The notes beneath the pieces are model-generated. The model saw only the letters and a program-made list of their open reading frames with translations, had not been told where the DNA came from and made no database searches. Below are positions 14,924 to 24,789 of a stretch of DNA of 64,000 nucleotides, piece by piece. The first letter of the stretch is position 1; the number at the start of each line of letters is the position of its first letter. Position numbers and translations under genes: made by a program. Source of the stretch: an uncultured Clostridia bacterium. GTDB lineage: Bacteria; Bacillota; Clostridia; Oscillospirales; Acutalibacteraceae. The stretch lies in the NCBI GenBank assembly GCA_937898625.1, contig CALEJF010000010.1, positions 1 through 64,000 of the forward strand, written 5' to 3'.

Positions 14924-16456
14924 TTATTTTTTAATTCTTTTGAGCATACCAACTGCTCTACTTTTAAGTGCACCGAATTCTTCTGTTCTGAAATACAGAA
15001 CAAAGATAATTACACTCGGTATTGCAACACATAATACAAACTTAACTGCTATTGAAATAATTGTTACTTCTGTGAAGAGTTTTTCACAAACGAAATATGT
15101 AATTGCACCTGAAACAAGAGTTGTTGCGAAATACATAGCTTGTCTTACAAAATGCTTGGAAGCAGGCATATTAAAGATTTTTTTATAAAGCATAAGTGGT
15201 TCATACCAGAAATTAGAAGTAAGTCTTGCGATGGATGTTGCGATAAGGATACCGAAAAGTCCCCATTTGATACCCATAGCAATTGATAAACCAATATTCA
15301 AAGTACAAGTAACAAGAATAATATATTTAGTTATTCTAAAAAGGTCCGTTGTTGTTCTATAAGTCATAACGCCTTGCAACATACCATAGATGTATAAATT
15401 TACAACCATTGCAAAACAAATGGTTTTACCTAAAATTCTTTCAGGTCCTAACCAAATATATACTACATCATCCAACAAAACAAACATACCAACAGCACAA
15501 ATTGTATATAAAATGAATGCCATAAAATTACATTCTCTCAAAACTTTTTCAGATGATTTGGTATCCTTGGATGAATTAAGGTTTCCTAAACTACCAACCA
15601 TGGCATGGAAAACTAATTCCAATAATGTTGTTGCAGCACCAACAAAGAGGTTGTAGTTGGAATAGAATCCCAAGATTACAACGCCTACAATTCTTGACAT
15701 AATAAGACTTGCAGAATTGTTTAAAAGGATTCCGCCAACTCTGTACACAAACATTGACTTAACATCGTTAAAAATGCTCTTTTTCTCATCTTTATCAAGT
15801 TTTCTGGCTTCCTCCTTAAGCCATGGATAGTATTTATTGGCAACTGTTGAAATTGTAAGGTTATTGAGAATTGTACAAATAAGCTGAACCAGTAAATACG
15901 CTACAAAACTATGTGTAAGTAACAGAACACCAATTTCAATTACATTTTTAAGTATAAGGAAAATTGTTGTAATTAGCTTAACTGTCCTATTTCGCTGGTC
16001 AGCATTCAAAATCGAACTTTTATAAACGAAAAGATAACTTACAGCTGTATTACAAAGATAAATTAGGAAATACAGTGAAACATTACCTAATGGAACATCA
16101 GTTTTTAGGAAAAACTTCAGTGTTGGTGTCACCAAAACACCCAAACCAAGAATAATGGCTGCAAGAACGCTATAAATGCTTTTATAGAAACCCATTAAAG
16201 ACTTTAATTTCTCAATGTCATTATCAGCTATTGGCTTATAAAGAGCATAGATAATCGCAATACCAACACCAAGTTCGGTAAACGAAAGCATTGAAACAAC
16301 ATTCTGGAAGAAACTTGTGAGACCGTTATACTCGTCACCTAACAACTTAATGAAAATTGTTCTTGTTACAAAGCTGAACACAAAAGTAACAGCTTGGCAT
16401 AACAATGCCACTATAATATTTTTAATTGCATTTGAACTTCTACTTCTTTTGTTCAT
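14924..16456 (-). CDS. Wzx-like polysaccharide flippase, cluster I
   Basis: 510 residues with 12-14 membrane helices, MOP-superfamily Wzx. Characteristic features are the N-terminal FVTRTIFIKLLGDEYNGLTSF and the repeated helix-loop pattern. It moves undecaprenyl-linked repeat units across the membrane. The start is ATG 16454-16456 (MNKRSRSSN) with AAGGGAA upstream; an in-frame extension would overlap the preceding gene and has no ribosome binding site. Last gene of cluster I. A second, divergent Wzx lies in cluster II. Confidence 0.9.
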   Translation of the reverse strand: MNKRSRSSNAIKNIIVALLCQAVTFVFSFVTRTIFIKLLGDEYNGLTSFFQNVVSMLSFTELGVGIAIIYALYKPIADNDIEKLKSLMGFYKSIYSVLAAIILGLGVLVTPTLKFFLKTDVPLGNVSLYFLIYLCNTAVSYLFVYKSSILNADQRNRTVKLITTIFLILKNVIEIGVLLLTHSFVAYLLVQLICTILNNLTISTVANKYYPWLKEEARKLDKDEKKSIFNDVKSMFVYRVGGILLNNSASLIMSRIVGVVILGFYSNYNLFVGAATTLLELVFHAMVGSLGNLNSSKDTKSSEKVLRECNFMAFILYTICAVGMFVLLDDVVYIWLGPERILGKTICFAMVVNLYIYGMLQGVMTYRTTTDLFRITKYIILVTCTLNIGLSIAMGIKWGLFGILIATSIARLTSNFWYEPLMLYKKIFNMPASKHFVRQAMYFATTLVSGAITYFVCEKLFTEVTIISIAVKFVLCVAIPSVIIFVLYFRTEEFGALKSRAVGMLKRIKK

Positions 16457-16469
16457 AAAAAATTTTCCC

Positions 16470-18524
16470 TTATTTACATGCGTTTTCAAGACTTGTAAAT
16501 TTCTCTCTGATTGAATTTGGTAAAATATTATCAGTTTTTTCCGCAACCTCTTTTGCAAGTGCTGAAATATTATCTATATCACTATCAGTTGCAAATTTTA
16601 CCCAATTGATTTCACCAAGCCACTCGTTATAAACACCTGAAATTTTCTTGTTACTATTATCAATAGCAACACAAGGTGTTCCTGTAATAACACAGAAAAT
16701 CATACAATGAAGTCGGTCAGTAACTACAACCTTACTGCTACGAAGCATTCCCCAGAAATTTTCAAGAGTATTTTCAAAAACTTCTTCTGTACATTCGTCA
16801 ACTGAAACATCAACTGTATCACGCAAAACTACATTTGTGAATTCTTCACGCATTTGTGTAATAATTGATTTTCTCTGTGCACCTGTAATGTAACTTTCAC
16901 CGTCATTACGAAGACAACAAACAACCTGATTTCTTTCTACTCTTGGTTCAGTCTTTTTAAGTGATAAAACCATATCGGGGCAAAGTTCACATTTCACATT
17001 TGGAAAATACTTCTGAAAACGCTTAAATGCGTTATTTTCTCGCAAGAAGAAAATGATATTTTTATGCTTTGAGTAAACTTTTCTGCTTGTGTTCAAGCAC
17101 TTCTGTCCCTTTTCTGTATCAGAGAATGATACAGTTTGTGGGAATGATATAATCTTATTATTTTTAAAGTTTTTGATTACAAATAATCTTGCAGATTCAA
17201 GTGACCAATAAAGGTCTGACATATTACCGCCACCGATTAAGGTAATAACATCATCTTTATTTATAATCTTTTTAAGAGTTTTCATACTTGTATAAGTTTC
17301 TGTACTTGGCACAAAAATAACATCTCTGTCAGGATACGTTTCACGAAGAAATTCTCTTTGAGCATAAGTAATAGCAAGGTCACCAAGGTTTGCATAGAAA
17401 CCTGCAAGGAAGATAACAACTTTTTTCTTGTCACTCTTATATTTGAGCCACTTTGGGTTATTTCCTGATGAAATTTTTGCAATAATTTCGCTCTTAATTT
17501 CAGGCGTAATTGAAGATGTGAGCTTCTTACTACCTTCAAGAAGTTTAATAATGGTTTTAATAAGAAAAACATTTTTCAACATCAATGTTTTCTTTCGTAT
17601 TTTATTGTTCAAAGTGTTTTCACTTGCTTTTGAAATCTTAGAAAAAATCTCTTTATTGTTGATTAACTCTTTAATTTTTTGGTTTTTCTCTTTATTAGAA
17701 ATACTTGCCTTTAAAAGATTGGTAATCATACTCCAAGAAACTGATAAGTACATACCATTAATAAATTTTTCAACAATTTCTTTTGGTGTGTCCCATGCTG
17801 TTAAAATCTTTTCATCAGCCTTGATTGCTTTTTCTTTCAAATCAAGATAATCAGGATAATACTTTGTGCCCAAAGTTTCTCTCTGTCTTTGAATATAGTG
17901 AGTAAAAGCCTTATTGATAAATGAAACTTTTACATTTTCGGTCATTACATCAGCATTGAAGAGAATATCCTCAACAAGAGAAATGCCTTTTGCAAATTCT
18001 AAATTCTTAATTACTTCTGTTTTATAAAGTTTATTCCAAGCATAACCGCAAAGACCGATAAGTTTGTCAACATCCATATTTTCATCAACTATATCGGTGC
18101 TCTTGAATTGAGCGGGAATAACATCACGCGATGTTATAATTCGTTCATTTTCATCATGAAAATCTGTGTGATAACCCCAAACTACAACATCTGCATTTGA
18201 TGATTTTGCTTCATTCAATCCTTCTTCAATGCCATCTTCATCCATCCAGTCATCACTGTCAAGAAAACAAGTATATTCTCCTGTTGCAACAGCCATACCT
18301 GCGTTCCTTGCATCAGACAGACCACCATTTTGTTTATGAATGACTATAATGTTGTTAAAGCCCTTTGCAATTTCATCGCAAAGAGCCCCTGTATCGTCTG
18401 TTGAACCATCGTTCACAAGAATTATTTCTAAATTATCATAAGTTTGTGCTAAAACTGAGTCAACGCATTTCCTTAAATACTTTTTTGTGTTGTATACGGG
18501 AATGATTACGGAAACCTTACTCAT
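16470..18524 (-). CDS. Fused GT2 glycosyltransferase and polysaccharide pyruvyltransferase
   Basis: 684 residues, two enzymes in one chain. Residues 1-250 are a GT-A family 2 transferase (VIIPVYNTKKYLRKCV at the start, VNDGSTDDT at 37-45, DSDD at 89-92). Residues from about 366 are a polysaccharide pyruvyltransferase domain (ANLGD at 378-382, GGGNMSD at 431-437, VVTDRLHCMIF near the end), the CsaB/EpsO type that adds ketal pyruvate from phosphoenolpyruvate. A basic helical linker joins them. Both domains keep their motifs, so one protein may add a sugar and pyruvylate it or a neighbour. It is 12 bp from the preceding gene. Confidence 0.9.
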   Translation of the reverse strand: MSKVSVIIPVYNTKKYLRKCVDSVLAQTYDNLEIILVNDGSTDDTGALCDEIAKGFNNIIVIHKQNGGLSDARNAGMAVATGEYTCFLDSDDWMDEDGIEEGLNEAKSSNADVVVWGYHTDFHDENERIITSRDVIPAQFKSTDIVDENMDVDKLIGLCGYAWNKLYKTEVIKNLEFAKGISLVEDILFNADVMTENVKVSFINKAFTHYIQRQRETLGTKYYPDYLDLKEKAIKADEKILTAWDTPKEIVEKFINGMYLSVSWSMITNLLKASISNKEKNQKIKELINNKEIFSKISKASENTLNNKIRKKTLMLKNVFLIKTIIKLLEGSKKLTSSITPEIKSEIIAKISSGNNPKWLKYKSDKKKVVIFLAGFYANLGDLAITYAQREFLRETYPDRDVIFVPSTETYTSMKTLKKIINKDDVITLIGGGNMSDLYWSLESARLFVIKNFKNNKIISFPQTVSFSDTEKGQKCLNTSRKVYSKHKNIIFFLRENNAFKRFQKYFPNVKCELCPDMVLSLKKTEPRVERNQVVCCLRNDGESYITGAQRKSIITQMREEFTNVVLRDTVDVSVDECTEEVFENTLENFWGMLRSSKVVVTDRLHCMIFCVITGTPCVAIDNSNKKISGVYNEWLGEINWVKFATDSDIDNISALAKEVAEKTDNILPNSIREKFTSLENACK

Positions 18525-18536
18525 AAAAACACACCT

Positions 18537-19631
18537 TTATTCAAAATGTTTTACTGTTTCTCTCACGGCATTTTCTGTATTAAAAAATTCACCGCGAATT
18601 TCTGCTTGTTTTTTATAATAATTACGAACTTCTTCGTTTGTAAGCATTTCTTTAAGACCATTATATAAATCTTCGTCGTCCACACCTACAACAAGACCGT
18701 ATTCGTTATTTTCGCCTAAAATTTCTTTTGCACCTGAAACATTGGTTGAAACTGTTGGAAGTCCAAGAACAACAGCCTCAGTTGTTGCTGTACTTAAACC
18801 CTCAAAAAACGATGAGCAAACAAAAATATCTGCTTTACTTAAATATTTATATGGATTATCCTGAAAACCTGTGAAAATTACGCTTTCGCCTAATTCTTTT
18901 GCTTCTAATTTAATAGTTTCTTCCAACGCACCGCCGCCTATAAGCATAAGTGTATGGTCAACACCCTCATTATGTAATCTATTTGAGATTTTAATGAGTC
19001 TTGAAAAACCTTTTTCAGCCGTAAATCTGCCAACTGAACACACCAAAGGTGATTTATAATCTAATTCAACTGTTTCTTTTGCTAAATTAAAGATTTTATC
19101 AGTATCGTTAACATTGTAGCAATAGCTTACATTTTCATAAAGTCCTGTTTTCTTTGAAAAAGCATCTGAAACACGTTTTGCAACACCTAAAACTTTGTCA
19201 AAACTGCCGTAAGCCTTGACTGCACTCTTAAAGTTAAGGAAACAACTGAACATACTTGTTTTTTCCATATCTCCGCAGTGAAGCCAGGAAATCTTTTTAG
19301 CATTTTTTAATGTACAGCCACTAATAACCTTTGCAGGAAGTCCGTGCATAAACGCCACGACAACATCATATTTTTCATTTCCCACAAAATATTTATAAAG
19401 CCATTTTGCAGGGATAAAACGCATAACCTGTGAAACACCATGGAATGATGGTGCGTGTTTACAAAAATATTTTACATCCTTGTTGAGAAATTTTTCGTTT
19501 ACTCCCCCACTGAACATTGTGGCAACTGTGATATCGTACTTTGCTTTATCCATATTGTTTACGAGATTAACAAGTACTCGTTCAGCACCGCCACCGCCAA
19601 GGGTTTGAGTTAAAAACAAAATCTTAATCAA
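18537..19631 (-). CDS. GT4 family glycosyltransferase
   Basis: 364 residues, GT-B fold. The N-terminal LGGGGAERVLVNL and C-terminal nucleotide-sugar region with SSFFEGLSTATTEAVVLG (the E-x7-E retaining signature) define family GT4. It would extend the lipid-linked repeat unit on the cytoplasmic side. Donor and linkage cannot be read from sequence. Tight operon spacing of 12-14 bp on both sides. Confidence 0.9.
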   Translation of the reverse strand: MIKILFLTQTLGGGGAERVLVNLVNNMDKAKYDITVATMFSGGVNEKFLNKDVKYFCKHAPSFHGVSQVMRFIPAKWLYKYFVGNEKYDVVVAFMHGLPAKVISGCTLKNAKKISWLHCGDMEKTSMFSCFLNFKSAVKAYGSFDKVLGVAKRVSDAFSKKTGLYENVSYCYNVNDTDKIFNLAKETVELDYKSPLVCSVGRFTAEKGFSRLIKISNRLHNEGVDHTLMLIGGGALEETIKLEAKELGESVIFTGFQDNPYKYLSKADIFVCSSFFEGLSTATTEAVVLGLPTVSTNVSGAKEILGENNEYGLVVGVDDEDLYNGLKEMLTNEEVRNYYKKQAEIRGEFFNTENAVRETVKHFE

Positions 19632-19645
19632 AGAAACAACTTCTT

Positions 19646-20611
19646 TCAGTTTTTATTATAAAGTTTGTTATAAAGTTCTAAATTATGGTTTGGTTCGGGA
19701 AGTTTAATAAGACTGCCGAACAATTCGTCATAATTACCTTCTTCTGAAATGAATGGCATTAAGGCACCACCGATAAAGAATGTAATTTCACCAAGGATTA
19801 CCGTATCATCAAAGCTGTAAAAGTCCACTCTTGCAAATGGGAAAGGTTTACTTAATTCTTTTGCAAGTTCAAACATTTTTTCATAGTTTTCAGGTCTTGG
19901 TATATCCCTATTTGAACGAGTATATCCATAAATTGACATTGGAAGTTTTGTCCATGTTTTCAAATCGTAATAATCCACATAATGCTTACCTTCAAAATCG
20001 TTGTTTAACTGCATAAACATTGGTTCACCGTTAAAACACATAAACTTGTAGTCATTAAGTGGCTCGTGGTCAATGAATTTTTCAATTACAATCTGTGGCT
20101 TAATGTGTTTATAATGCCACTCTCTGCCGAATGCCGTCAAATCAAGTTTTAACCACATATTCATTTTTCTAACTTCATTTTTCCAGTCAAGTTTATTTTT
20201 ATCTGTGCAAACAAGATTCCAACCGCTACCATGAGTTGCTTTTGCAACGAATTTGTCAGGTAAACTGTCAAAATCAATCTTTTTAGCATCATCATATACG
20301 CCGATTACTTCATTACATAAGTTGTCATAACCGATTTCTGCAAGGTAATCACGGATACCATACTTATCAGCACATCTTACCATTCTTTCATCACGATAAA
20401 AGAGTTTTAACCAAGCACCAACCTCACCATAAGTTTTAGGGTTAGTCCAGTCAAGCTCCGCACCATATCTTTTCTTATATACACCTTCGAGAAACTCTTT
20501 ATCAGGTTTCATACCAGAAACTCTTTCTCTTAAGATACGTATATAAAAGAATAGCACTTCACCTGCTGCCGACTGTTTCAAAGCTCTTTTTATACTTTGT
20601 TTAATAGACAT
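19646..20611 (-). CDS. TupA-like ATP-grasp protein, copy 1
   Basis: 321 residues of the TupA-like ATP-grasp family (named for a teichuronopeptide biosynthesis protein). Visible signatures are the N-terminal WTNPKTYGEVGAWLKLFYRD, ATP-binding VAKATHGSGWNLV, the middle DYKFMCFNGEP and the C-terminal metal-binding DFYSFDDTVILGEITFF. ATP-grasp enzymes activate a carboxylate as acyl phosphate and join it to an amine. The context suggests amide decoration of a uronic acid polymer (inference). A related copy is at 24790-25671. Confidence 0.85.
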   Translation of the reverse strand: MSIKQSIKRALKQSAAGEVLFFYIRILRERVSGMKPDKEFLEGVYKKRYGAELDWTNPKTYGEVGAWLKLFYRDERMVRCADKYGIRDYLAEIGYDNLCNEVIGVYDDAKKIDFDSLPDKFVAKATHGSGWNLVCTDKNKLDWKNEVRKMNMWLKLDLTAFGREWHYKHIKPQIVIEKFIDHEPLNDYKFMCFNGEPMFMQLNNDFEGKHYVDYYDLKTWTKLPMSIYGYTRSNRDIPRPENYEKMFELAKELSKPFPFARVDFYSFDDTVILGEITFFIGGALMPFISEEGNYDELFGSLIKLPEPNHNLELYNKLYNKN

Positions 20612-20624
20612 AAACTGTCATCTC

Positions 20625-21716
20625 CTATAAGAACAATCTAAATTCAAGAACATAATGTGCATCCTGTATAAGCAAATAACAAACAATAGAATATAATACA
20701 ACCGATGCTATTTTAAAAACGATCTTAAACTCATTGCTAAATAACTTTGTTATTCTTGAAAGATACAAAATAACAAATGTGCAAGTAAAGAGTGCAAAAC
20801 GAGCAATATAAACGTCCATAATACTTGCGATATAAATCAAAGCATGTAATATGCACATATTCGCACACACTGTTGTTGCTTTATCATTCTTTGTTTTACT
20901 GCCCAATGCCACAGCTAAAACCGCGGGAACACAGTTTATGGCAATAGTAATGATATTAACACCATGGTGGCCCTTTTCAACGACAAAAGAATAGTTATTA
21001 AGCATACCTGTTGCATCAATAATACTGCCTAAAGAATTATAAGCCACAATCAAAGCAGCAAGAACGACCAGGCTTGTACCTATACCCTTGAGCGAATCAG
21101 TTCGATTCAGTGCAATAAAATAAATAGGTATTAAAACTACCGATGCTGTATGGAACATACAGCATATTAAAACAACCAAAAGATATTTCCAGAATTGCCG
21201 CTTATATATATATGGAATAGCTAAAAGATAGATTGCCGCCGCTAAATATTGTGCAACACCGTTAAACATACTGTAAACCTGTCCCGTTGCAAACAATAAT
21301 ACTACAGCATAAGCAAAATCAATGCTATATTTTGAAAAACTATACACTATTGGTACTAAGGTCAATATACTTGTTAACAATAATATTCCTTGGCTTGTAT
21401 CAAACATTCTTGTTGCGATATAAAAAACTATGGAAATCAAAGGTTCATTAGGTGTCATTGCCAATGCAGATGAAAAAGACATCCCTTGAACTTTTTCAAA
21501 TCTTGCACGATATGCGTATTCATCCATACCGCCAGCATAAATCTTTCTGAAACCAGAAAAACTGACTAAAAGAACGACTAAAAGAAAATAGAATAATAAC
21601 CTTTGTCTTTTCCTTTGAAGTTCGCCGAATCTATCTTGTATAGGAGACCTTCCATAAGTAGAAAAATAGGCAAGTACACTACAAACAACCGTTACGAAAA
21701 AGTATATTTTTGCCAC
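20625..21716 (-). CDS. EpsG family polysaccharide polymerase (Wzy-like), cluster I
   Basis: 363 residues with 9-11 membrane helices. The segment GFRKIYAGGMDEYAYRARFE in the first outer loop is typical of EpsG-type proteins, taken to polymerise repeat units after the flippase. The start is GTG, with AGGTGG upstream; an overlapping ATG two bases earlier is out of frame. It pairs functionally with the cluster I flippase. A second EpsG-like gene is in cluster II. Confidence 0.85.
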   Translation of the reverse strand: MAKIYFFVTVVCSVLAYFSTYGRSPIQDRFGELQRKRQRLLFYFLLVVLLVSFSGFRKIYAGGMDEYAYRARFEKVQGMSFSSALAMTPNEPLISIVFYIATRMFDTSQGILLLTSILTLVPIVYSFSKYSIDFAYAVVLLFATGQVYSMFNGVAQYLAAAIYLLAIPYIYKRQFWKYLLVVLICCMFHTASVVLIPIYFIALNRTDSLKGIGTSLVVLAALIVAYNSLGSIIDATGMLNNYSFVVEKGHHGVNIITIAINCVPAVLAVALGSKTKNDKATTVCANMCILHALIYIASIMDVYIARFALFTCTFVILYLSRITKLFSNEFKIVFKIASVVLYSIVCYLLIQDAHYVLEFRLFL

Positions 21717-21727
21717 ATTTTCACCAC

Positions 21728-22543
21728 CTAATTACCTTTTTTCTTCGACTGAAAATCCCTATACTTATCAACAATAAAAAATGGAGTTATACTTTTTACG
21801 AAAGTCATAACTGTAAGCCTAATTAACCATCGTTTAGGATAATTCAATAATCTATATCCAATAAGTTCAGTTTGATAGGCATACCATCTTCGCTTTGCTG
21901 TTCTTCTTCGAATAGCATTTTTATCTTCACGTACAAGATATAATGGTTCCATTATATTTGTACCATTAAAATTCTTATAAAAGAATCTATACCACAAGTC
22001 ACAATCCTGTCCTCTGACAGTTCTTTCCGCAACTGTATATCCGTTTAATTCATCATATACATGCTTATATGTAAGAATTGTAGCATGACAAAATGGTACA
22101 CGATTTCTAAGTGTATATCTATCTACCTTTTCAGGTGGATAATGGATATCATGCAATCCGTCCTCGTCGAAACGTTGCATTGCTGTACCAACAAGGTGAA
22201 TATCCGGATGTTCGTTTAAAAACTGTACTTGCTTTTCAAATCTTTCAGGAAGTGCAATATCGTCACCATCCATACGAGCAACATATTTACCCGTTGCCAT
22301 TTCTAAACAATGATTAAGTGAAAATGCAAGTTTGCTATTCTTCTCATTCTGTACGAGTATAATTCTATCTGGGTATTTATTCTTATATTCTTCTGCTACC
22401 TTATATGTATCATCAGTAGAACAGTCATCACACATAATCAATTCCCAATTTTCATAAGTCTGAGCAAGGATTGATTCAATAGCTTCCGGCAATGTCTCTG
22501 AACAATTATAAATACCCATTATAATTGATATTTTCCCATTCAT
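21728..22543 (-). CDS. GT2 family glycosyltransferase
   Basis: 271 residues, GT-A fold. IIMGIYNCSETLPEAIESIL, CDDCSTDDTY and YVARMDGDDIALPERF show the nucleotide-sugar and DxD metal sites of family GT2. The C-terminus is basic and partly hydrophobic, suggesting membrane association. One of four separate transferases that, with the GT2 domain of the fusion protein, would build the cluster I repeat unit. Confidence 0.9.
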   Translation of the reverse strand: MNGKISIIMGIYNCSETLPEAIESILAQTYENWELIMCDDCSTDDTYKVAEEYKNKYPDRIILVQNEKNSKLAFSLNHCLEMATGKYVARMDGDDIALPERFEKQVQFLNEHPDIHLVGTAMQRFDEDGLHDIHYPPEKVDRYTLRNRVPFCHATILTYKHVYDELNGYTVAERTVRGQDCDLWYRFFYKNFNGTNIMEPLYLVREDKNAIRRRTAKRRWYAYQTELIGYRLLNYPKRWLIRLTVMTFVKSITPFFIVDKYRDFQSKKKGN

Positions 22544-22555
22544 AATTTGTTCACC

Positions 22556-23647
22556 TTATTTGTTTTTTTGCAAAAAAACTTCATCAAGAACATCAACTGT
22601 CAAATCGCCAAAAATTGGTCCGTTTTCACGTTGATGTAAATCCAGTCCTTGTGGTTTCATATTAAATTCAACCAAGACTGGCTCACAGTGTTCATCAAGG
22701 GCAAAGTCCCATGAAATGATACCCATATATGGCAATTGTTTATGAGATTCACAAGCTGCATCTATAATAGATTGAAAATTCTCGATTTTCTTTCCTTCAA
22801 CACTACCACTATTAGGATGTCCTTCAAAAAGTGTACCAACGGCATTAAAAAGTCTGTTGCATAATGTACCGTCAGGACGGATTGCACAGTTTACACCGCC
22901 ACTAACCATATTATCAACTCTTTTACCATTAACACCCATCCTCAAAAGGGGAGACAAAACATGAATCTCACCATGCCAGTTAAATGTCATTACACGAATT
23001 GTATTAACAGAATGAGGATAAATAGCATTAAGACAATCGTGTTGTTTCAAAACTTCTTGAATTATAAAATCATTTGTAAATGATGCTTTAAGCTCCTTCA
23101 ACTTCTGAGCATCCATTTTTTCTGAGATAAATTGTACTCCCGCACCGCCTGCACTATCCACACTTGGTTTTGCAACAAATTCAGGATAATTTTCTAAGAT
23201 TTCTACAACCTTCGCATCAGTCAAAACATTAAAATCCGCATCAAACCACACATTTTTAATGTTTCTGACAATAGTTGTAACATGTTTAACATTTGGAAGC
23301 CATTTTTCAAAATAGTTCTTATTAGACATACATTTAACATAGTCATCGCGATTGAAATATGGCTCAATAGTGCTATGAAAAATATTATCAGGTATATAAT
23401 ATGGACTTTCTTTGCCATAACATTGAGCAAAATGGGCAAACCAACGCTTATCCACCTTTACACCGTAACGTTTTTTCCAAAGTTCGTCAATTTCCTTCGC
23501 ATATTCTTTTGAAATTGGATTGTTTGTACCTTCAAAATGTTTAAGCTCAAAATTAAACAAATACTTATAGTATTTATTTTGAATTCCGTATGCGCAAAAA
23601 TTCGAGAACTTGTCACCTGTATCCACGATTTTTCTTAATAAGCCCAT
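22556..23647 (-). CDS. Sugar-transfer-associated ATP-grasp protein, copy 1
   Basis: 363 residues of the ATP-grasp family found beside glycosyltransferases (ATPgrasp_ST type). ATP-site elements are FVAKPSVDSAGGAGVQFI, the hinge FIIQEVLKQHDCL, SVNTIRVMTF, and the metal-binding PVLVEFNMKPQG with the E-x-N pair. It is expected to ligate a carboxylate to an amine; acceptor and donor are unknown. Its neighbour at 23671-24780 is a paralogue with the same order of motifs, probably from tandem duplication and divergence. Confidence 0.85.
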   Translation of the reverse strand: MGLLRKIVDTGDKFSNFCAYGIQNKYYKYLFNFELKHFEGTNNPISKEYAKEIDELWKKRYGVKVDKRWFAHFAQCYGKESPYYIPDNIFHSTIEPYFNRDDYVKCMSNKNYFEKWLPNVKHVTTIVRNIKNVWFDADFNVLTDAKVVEILENYPEFVAKPSVDSAGGAGVQFISEKMDAQKLKELKASFTNDFIIQEVLKQHDCLNAIYPHSVNTIRVMTFNWHGEIHVLSPLLRMGVNGKRVDNMVSGGVNCAIRPDGTLCNRLFNAVGTLFEGHPNSGSVEGKKIENFQSIIDAACESHKQLPYMGIISWDFALDEHCEPVLVEFNMKPQGLDLHQRENGPIFGDLTVDVLDEVFLQKNK

Positions 23648-23670
23648 AATATATCCTCACTTAATTACAA

Positions 23671-24780
23671 TTATTTTATCATTTCTAAAATATCTCTTGT
23701 ATGCTCACCGAAAGCACCTTTGCCATGGACAATCTGTGGGAACCAGATTGACTGACCACGAATATTAGCTTCAATAAGAACAGGGTTGTTTTCATTATCA
23801 ACAGTAAAATCCCATGACACAATGCCAATATTAACTAACCTTCTGTGTGCAGCATAGGCTGATTTAATAATTTCAGGTATACAGGGTAATTTGTAATTAT
23901 CGAACACAACATTACTGTCAGGATGTTGTGAGTACTTGACGGTTTTGTCACCATAACCTAATTCATAAGCCATAGGTAATAAAGTACCATCGTCACATAC
24001 ACCTACAACAAGACCACCTGCATGGATATTATCCACGGTTTTGTTTTTTCTACCAATTCTGAATGCAATAGGAACATGATGCATTTCACCATTAGTTATA
24101 TATGTAATTATTCTTATTGTATTTATTGAAGATGCATTGAATGCAGCAAAATCCGGATGAGCAATAATTCTCTTTTGGACAACAAAGTTCGCACCCAGAG
24201 TATTAAGGATTGTTTCCAATTCCTGTTTTCCAAGTTGTTGAGGATTGTCAATAAAGGTTATTCCCTCACCCGAACTTGAGTCAGCAGTCGGTTTTACAAT
24301 AAGGTTGTTATTTTCAAGTACCAATTTAATTGCATTTTCTCGTGTAATAAGCATTCTTTTATCATTATAAAAATGACCACCACTGCACATACACACCATT
24401 TTGGGCACAACGCAACCACAACCTGTTGATAAAGTATCTAACAAGTTTTTATCTTGCAATACTCTTGCATATTGAAAACTATTTAGTTTTGTTTCAACCT
24501 TTGTTGAGAACAGTTTTTCCGGAAGATAATCAACAGCAAACTCACCTGACATTGATTGGTATAGTTTATGCCAACGGTTTGATATCTTTTTACCAAAAAC
24601 TCTCATCCAATACTCATCAAAAGCCTTTTGTTCATCTTGTGACCACACTACTTCCTTATATATTTTTCCTTTTCGGATAATAGCATAGTCCTCAGCAACT
24701 GTTCTTTTAATCAGTTCAATATTTTCCGGGATTTTCTCAAAAAAGTACACTATTGCTCTATATAGATTCTTTGCACCCAT
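23671..24780 (-). CDS. Sugar-transfer-associated ATP-grasp protein, copy 2
   Basis: 369 residues, paralogue of the adjacent gene. Corresponding elements are LIVKPTADSSSGEGITFI, FVVQKRIIAHPDF, SINTIRIITYIT, NIHAGGLVVGV and the metal-binding PVLIEANIRGQ. The first third is more divergent, which fits a different acceptor. Both copies keep the residues needed for ATP and Mg, so neither looks degenerate. 23 bp separate the two genes; the TupA-like copy 2 lies 9 bp upstream. Confidence 0.85.
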   Translation of the reverse strand: MGAKNLYRAIVYFFEKIPENIELIKRTVAEDYAIIRKGKIYKEVVWSQDEQKAFDEYWMRVFGKKISNRWHKLYQSMSGEFAVDYLPEKLFSTKVETKLNSFQYARVLQDKNLLDTLSTGCGCVVPKMVCMCSGGHFYNDKRMLITRENAIKLVLENNNLIVKPTADSSSGEGITFIDNPQQLGKQELETILNTLGANFVVQKRIIAHPDFAAFNASSINTIRIITYITNGEMHHVPIAFRIGRKNKTVDNIHAGGLVVGVCDDGTLLPMAYELGYGDKTVKYSQHPDSNVVFDNYKLPCIPEIIKSAYAAHRRLVNIGIVSWDFTVDNENNPVLIEANIRGQSIWFPQIVHGKGAFGEHTRDILEMIK

Positions 24781-24789
24781 AAAAGCACC

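Noticed and set aside
16457..16558. N-terminal extension of the cluster I flippase
   Set aside because: It overlaps the end of the preceding gene, has no ribosome binding site, and Wzx homology begins at the inner ATG.
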